Assembly: GCA_024275775.1 (NCBI GenBank)
Contig: JAJRYM010000160.1
Span: forward strand, 1 to 7,060
DNA: 7,060 nucleotides
Reading direction: 5' to 3'
Origin: Nitrospirota bacterium
GTDB taxonomy: Bacteria; Nitrospinota_A; UBA7883; JACRGQ01
Below, one piece after another: positions 4,971 through 7,060 of this stretch (its first letter is position 1; the number at the start of each line of letters is the position of its first letter). The position numbers were made by a program, and so were the translations under genes. The notes beneath the pieces were generated by a model, which was given only the letters and a program-made list of their open reading frames with translations, did not search any database and was not told where the DNA came from.

Positions 4971-5981
4971 ATGAAGCGCATCGGGATAACCACAACCGTC
5001 CCGTCCGAGTTCATCTTCGCGGCGGGTCTTGCGCCGGTCGATCTGAACAACATCTTCGTAACGGATATCAACAGTTCGGGTTTTATCGAGCTGGCCGAGA
5101 CGGAAGGACTGCCGAGAGCTTCATGCGGCTGGATAAAAGGTATGTACGGAGCGGCGAGGGCAGGCATGGTGGACGCCATCGTCGCGGTAAGCGACGGCGA
5201 TTGCAGTCATACCAGAACTCTTCTTGAAATAATTCAATCGGAAGGGATGCCCCTAATACCTTTCGCGTATCCTTACGACCGCGATCATTCCCTCCTGCGA
5301 AAACAGATGGAAAAACTAGCGGCATGGGTTGGCGTATCGATGGAGGACGCGGAAAAGTGGATGAACAGGCTGGACAGCATTAGGAGCAAACTGTGGGAAA
5401 TCGACCGCCTCACATGGGAGGAAAACAGGGTGACGGGGTTTGAAAATCATCTGCTCCTCGTAAACGGCTCCGACATGGAAGGCGACCCGGACAGGTTCGA
5501 GGAAAAATGCGGCCGTTTTCTTGAAGAAGCGAGGCAAAGGCCCGCACTGCCCCAGCAGTTAAGGCTGGCGTTTATCGGCGTGCCTCCAATCATCGGAGAT
5601 CTCTATGAATTTATCGAAACCCTCAACGCGCGCGTCGTCTTCAACGAGGTGCAAAGGCAGTTCACCCTGCCTTTCCGGTCGGACGACATCGTGGAGCGCT
5701 ACCTTCTTTACACATACCCTTACGATGTTTTTTCCCGCATACGGGACATAAAAGAGGAAATAGCCAAACGGGATATCCACGGAGTGATTCATTACGTTCA
5801 GTCGTTTTGCCATCGCCAGATGGAGGACGTGATGTTCCGAAAACATTTAGGGAATATTCCGTTTCTTACTGTGGAAGGGGACGCTCCTCAAAAGCTGGAC
5901 GCCCGCACGAAGTTGAGGCTGGAAAGTTTTTGCGAGATGCTCTCCCTGAAAATTTCCGCGTTAGGGAGGCCGGGATGCTGA
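4971..5981 (+). CDS. 2-hydroxyacyl-CoA dehydratase-like iron-sulfur protein (HgdB/COG1775 type, single subunit)
   Basis: It belongs to the family of 2-hydroxyglutaryl-CoA dehydratase D-components and benzoyl-CoA reductase subunits, which hold a [4Fe-4S] cluster and use one very low-potential electron from an ATP-driven activator. It has 336 residues, shorter than typical HgdB (about 380). The N-terminus MKRIGITTTVPSEFIFAAGLAPVDLNNIF is typical. Likely cluster ligands are C52 (RASCGW), C78 (DGDCSHT) and C280 (QSFCHRQMED). Three further cysteines (C180, C321, C336) make six in all. ATG 4971 is preferred over the in-frame GTG 4923 because family homology begins there and GTG 4923 precedes the terminator hairpin; the ribosome site is weak (GGG 4963-4965). 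The stop overlaps the start of the activase, so the two are translationally coupled. No second dehydratase subunit is visible. Similar stand-alone pairs (YjiM/YjiL of E. coli) have no assigned substrate; a double-cubane-cluster protein is an alternative. The substrate is unknown. Confidence 0.88.
   Translation: MKRIGITTTVPSEFIFAAGLAPVDLNNIFVTDINSSGFIELAETEGLPRASCGWIKGMYGAARAGMVDAIVAVSDGDCSHTRTLLEIIQSEGMPLIPFAYPYDRDHSLLRKQMEKLAAWVGVSMEDAEKWMNRLDSIRSKLWEIDRLTWEENRVTGFENHLLLVNGSDMEGDPDRFEEKCGRFLEEARQRPALPQQLRLAFIGVPPIIGDLYEFIETLNARVVFNEVQRQFTLPFRSDDIVERYLLYTYPYDVFSRIRDIKEEIAKRDIHGVIHYVQSFCHRQMEDVMFRKHLGNIPFLTVEGDAPQKLDARTKLRLESFCEMLSLKISALGRPGC
5964..5969 (+). promoter_or_regulatory. Shine-Dalgarno deciding the activase start
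   Basis: GGGAGG within the last codons of the dehydratase-like gene lies 5 nt before ATG 5975. It supports this start over an in-frame ATG at 5807, which would add 56 residues that are only an out-of-frame reading of the upstream gene. Confidence 0.85.
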
Positions 5982-6790
5982 ACGCTTTGGGGATAGACGT
6001 CGGCAGTAGATACGTAAAATTCGCCCGATTCGAAGACGGGCGGGCCGTGATGGATAAAGTGGATACCGTTATGTTTTATCGCCGTTGCAGGGCGGTTTCG
6101 GGAGGGGTGGATATACGCAGGCTGGAGCAGTTCGCACAGTCGTCTTTCGGCCGGATTGTAGCCACCGGTTACGGCCGCCACAACGTAAGGATACAGGGAG
6201 CGGAAGTGATATCGGAAATCCGCGCCCACGCCGAAGGAGCGCGGTACCAGACGGGACTTCTGGACTTTACGCTTATCGATTTAGGCGGGCAGGATACAAA
6301 GGCCATCCGCGTGCGCGACGGGCTGGTGGACGATTTCCTGATGAACGACAAATGCGCGGCAGGCTCCGGCAGGTACCTTGAGAATATTGCCCGCATGCTC
6401 GGCATAACGGTGGAAGAACTCGCGGGATATTGCCACAATCCGGCGAAGCTGTCGGTCACCTGCGCCATATTCGGCGAATCGGAAGTGATAGGCAAACTTG
6501 CCGAAGGGGTCGAGATAGAAAGCATCTGCGCTGGCGCCAATTTGTCCGTCGCGTCCAGAGTGAGCGCTCTAATGAAAAGATTCGTTTCCAGCACCTACGT
6601 TGTAACGGGCGGCGTGGCGCGAAACGGAGCGGTTACGAAGTTCCTTGCCGAGCGGTGCGAAGGAAGGGTTCTCGTGCCGGAGCATCCCGCCTTCAACGGA
6701 GCAATCGGCGCGGCAATAACCGCGCAGACGCAGGAAACCGTTTTCCACACCGTCGGAGAGCCGGCGAAGGAAGCTGACCGCGCCCCCTAA
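5975..6790 (+). CDS. 2-hydroxyacyl-CoA dehydratase activator (HgdC/BadF/BcrA-type ATPase)
   Basis: A cytoplasmic ASKHA-fold ATPase that binds one [4Fe-4S] cluster between two subunits and injects an electron into the dehydratase at the cost of ATP. It has 271 residues, normal for HgdC. In order it shows GIDVGSRYVK (6-15, phosphate 1 motif), ATGYGRHNV (63-71), LIDLGGQDTKAI (100-111, phosphate 2 motif), DDFLMNDKCAAGSGRYLE (119-136), VTCAIFGESEVIGKLAEG (161-178) and VVTGGVARNGAV (209-220, adenosine motif). C127 and C163 are the expected cluster ligands, matching the pair known in HgdC. The start ATG lies 7 nt inside the upstream gene (ATGCTGA, 5975-5981) behind a strong ribosome site, so both proteins should be made together. 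Its stop TAA overlaps the stop of the convergent gene. It most likely serves the adjacent dehydratase-like protein; no other partner is visible here. Confidence 0.93.
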   Translation: MLNALGIDVGSRYVKFARFEDGRAVMDKVDTVMFYRRCRAVSGGVDIRRLEQFAQSSFGRIVATGYGRHNVRIQGAEVISEIRAHAEGARYQTGLLDFTLIDLGGQDTKAIRVRDGLVDDFLMNDKCAAGSGRYLENIARMLGITVEELAGYCHNPAKLSVTCAIFGESEVIGKLAEGVEIESICAGANLSVASRVSALMKRFVSSTYVVTGGVARNGAVTKFLAERCEGRVLVPEHPAFNGAIGAAITAQTQETVFHTVGEPAKEADRAP

Positions 6791-7060
6791 AGCTCGAACG
6801 TGATGGTTAGCTCGTTACCCTTGTCGTTGTACTCTATCGAAGACGCGAAGGTGGCCATTATCATCAGCCCCCTGCCATAGCCCTGAAGAAGCCCTTCAAT
6901 ATCGCCTCCCTGCAGGTAGCCGCGCCAGTCGAACCCTTTGCCGTCATCGGCCACGGTGAAGACCGCTTTACGGTTGCTGTACTGAAAGCTTATTCTGACA
7001 ACTCTATCGCTGTATGGCTCAATGTTTATTCTCTCGTTAACAAGCGCCTTGAACTTTTCC
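6787..7060 (-). CDS. RsbW-like ATPase domain (anti-sigma factor kinase/HATPase type), C-terminal part, truncated by window edge
   Basis: About 91 C-terminal residues are visible, read from 7059 down to the TAG at 6789-6787; the N-terminal part lies outside the window. The visible part carries a GHKL/HATPase_c_2 signature: EPYSDRVVRISFQYSNRKAVFTVADDGKGFDW, where DDGKGFD is the G1 ATP-binding box, then GYGRGLMIM, the G2 box, and a final strand ELTITFEL. The phrase 'ER.N.EPY.DR.V' resembles RsbW-like domains often found alone or fused to receiver and SpoIIE-type phosphatase domains in partner-switching systems. It may therefore phosphorylate an anti-sigma-factor antagonist, but the N-box (NAxEH) and any fused domain are off the window, so a larger sensor or response regulator is possible. 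It converges on the activase gene with overlapping stops. Confidence 0.8.
   Translation of the reverse strand, partial: EKFKALVNERINIEPYSDRVVRISFQYSNRKAVFTVADDGKGFDWRGYLQGGDIEGLLQGYGRGLMIMATFASSIEYNDKGNELTITFEL

Noticed and set aside
5807..5974. 56-residue N-terminal extension of the activase
   Set aside because: It is an out-of-frame reading of the upstream gene; ATG 5975 has a strong ribosome site and the GIDVGS motif follows at once.

Overview
This window comes from a Gram-negative-type (diderm) bacterium with a moderately GC-rich genome and probably a wholly or partly anaerobic life. Supporting signs are a periplasmic HtrA/DegP protease with two PDZ domains, an exported SCO-like thioredoxin-fold protein, and an oxygen-sensitive-type radical dehydratase/activase pair. 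Coding regions are GC-rich and the main intergenic regions clearly AT-rich. I cannot name the lineage. The mix (a HU of the MTKSQ type, an acpS/nnr neighbourhood, a BadF/HgdC-type activase, a RsbW-like ATPase domain) would suit a deltaproteobacterial, Elusimicrobiota-like or other little-cultured phylum. No mobile element, CRISPR array, tRNA or rRNA was seen.

Layout. Positions 1-2348 (+) hold housekeeping genes: the 3' part of acpS (holo-ACP synthase), a small HU-family nucleoid protein, and a full-length bifunctional NAD(P)H-hydrate repair enzyme (nnr). The HU gene sits between acpS and nnr and is followed by a hairpin with a T-rich tail. Its start is odd: a strong Shine-Dalgarno drives a four-codon reading frame that ends in TAG, followed at once by an in-frame ATG. 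Positions 2368-3069 (-) hold a SCO1/SenC-like protein, convergent with nnr, with an unusual CX4C motif and a probable leaderless start. Positions 3070-3440 are a 371-nt gene-free, AT-rich divergent control region with a sigma-54-like -24/-12 element, a palindrome and several hairpins.

Positions 3441-6790 (+) hold the HtrA/DegP protease, a clear Rho-independent-type hairpin, then a two-gene unit: a single-subunit 2-hydroxyacyl-CoA dehydratase-like (HgdB/COG1775-type) protein overlapping by 7 nt its ATP-dependent activator (HgdC/BadF-type). From 6787 to the window end (-) is the C-terminal part of a RsbW-like histidine-kinase-type ATPase domain, whose stop codon overlaps that of the activator.

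Three start sites were moved from the longest open frame on ribosome-binding-site and homology grounds: the protease (3441), the dehydratase-like protein (4971) and the activase (5975). The best candidate for poorly described biology is the orphan dehydratase/activase pair at 4971-6790: it has the radical-enzyme hardware, but within this window no second dehydratase subunit, CoA-transferase or other pathway gene reveals the substrate.
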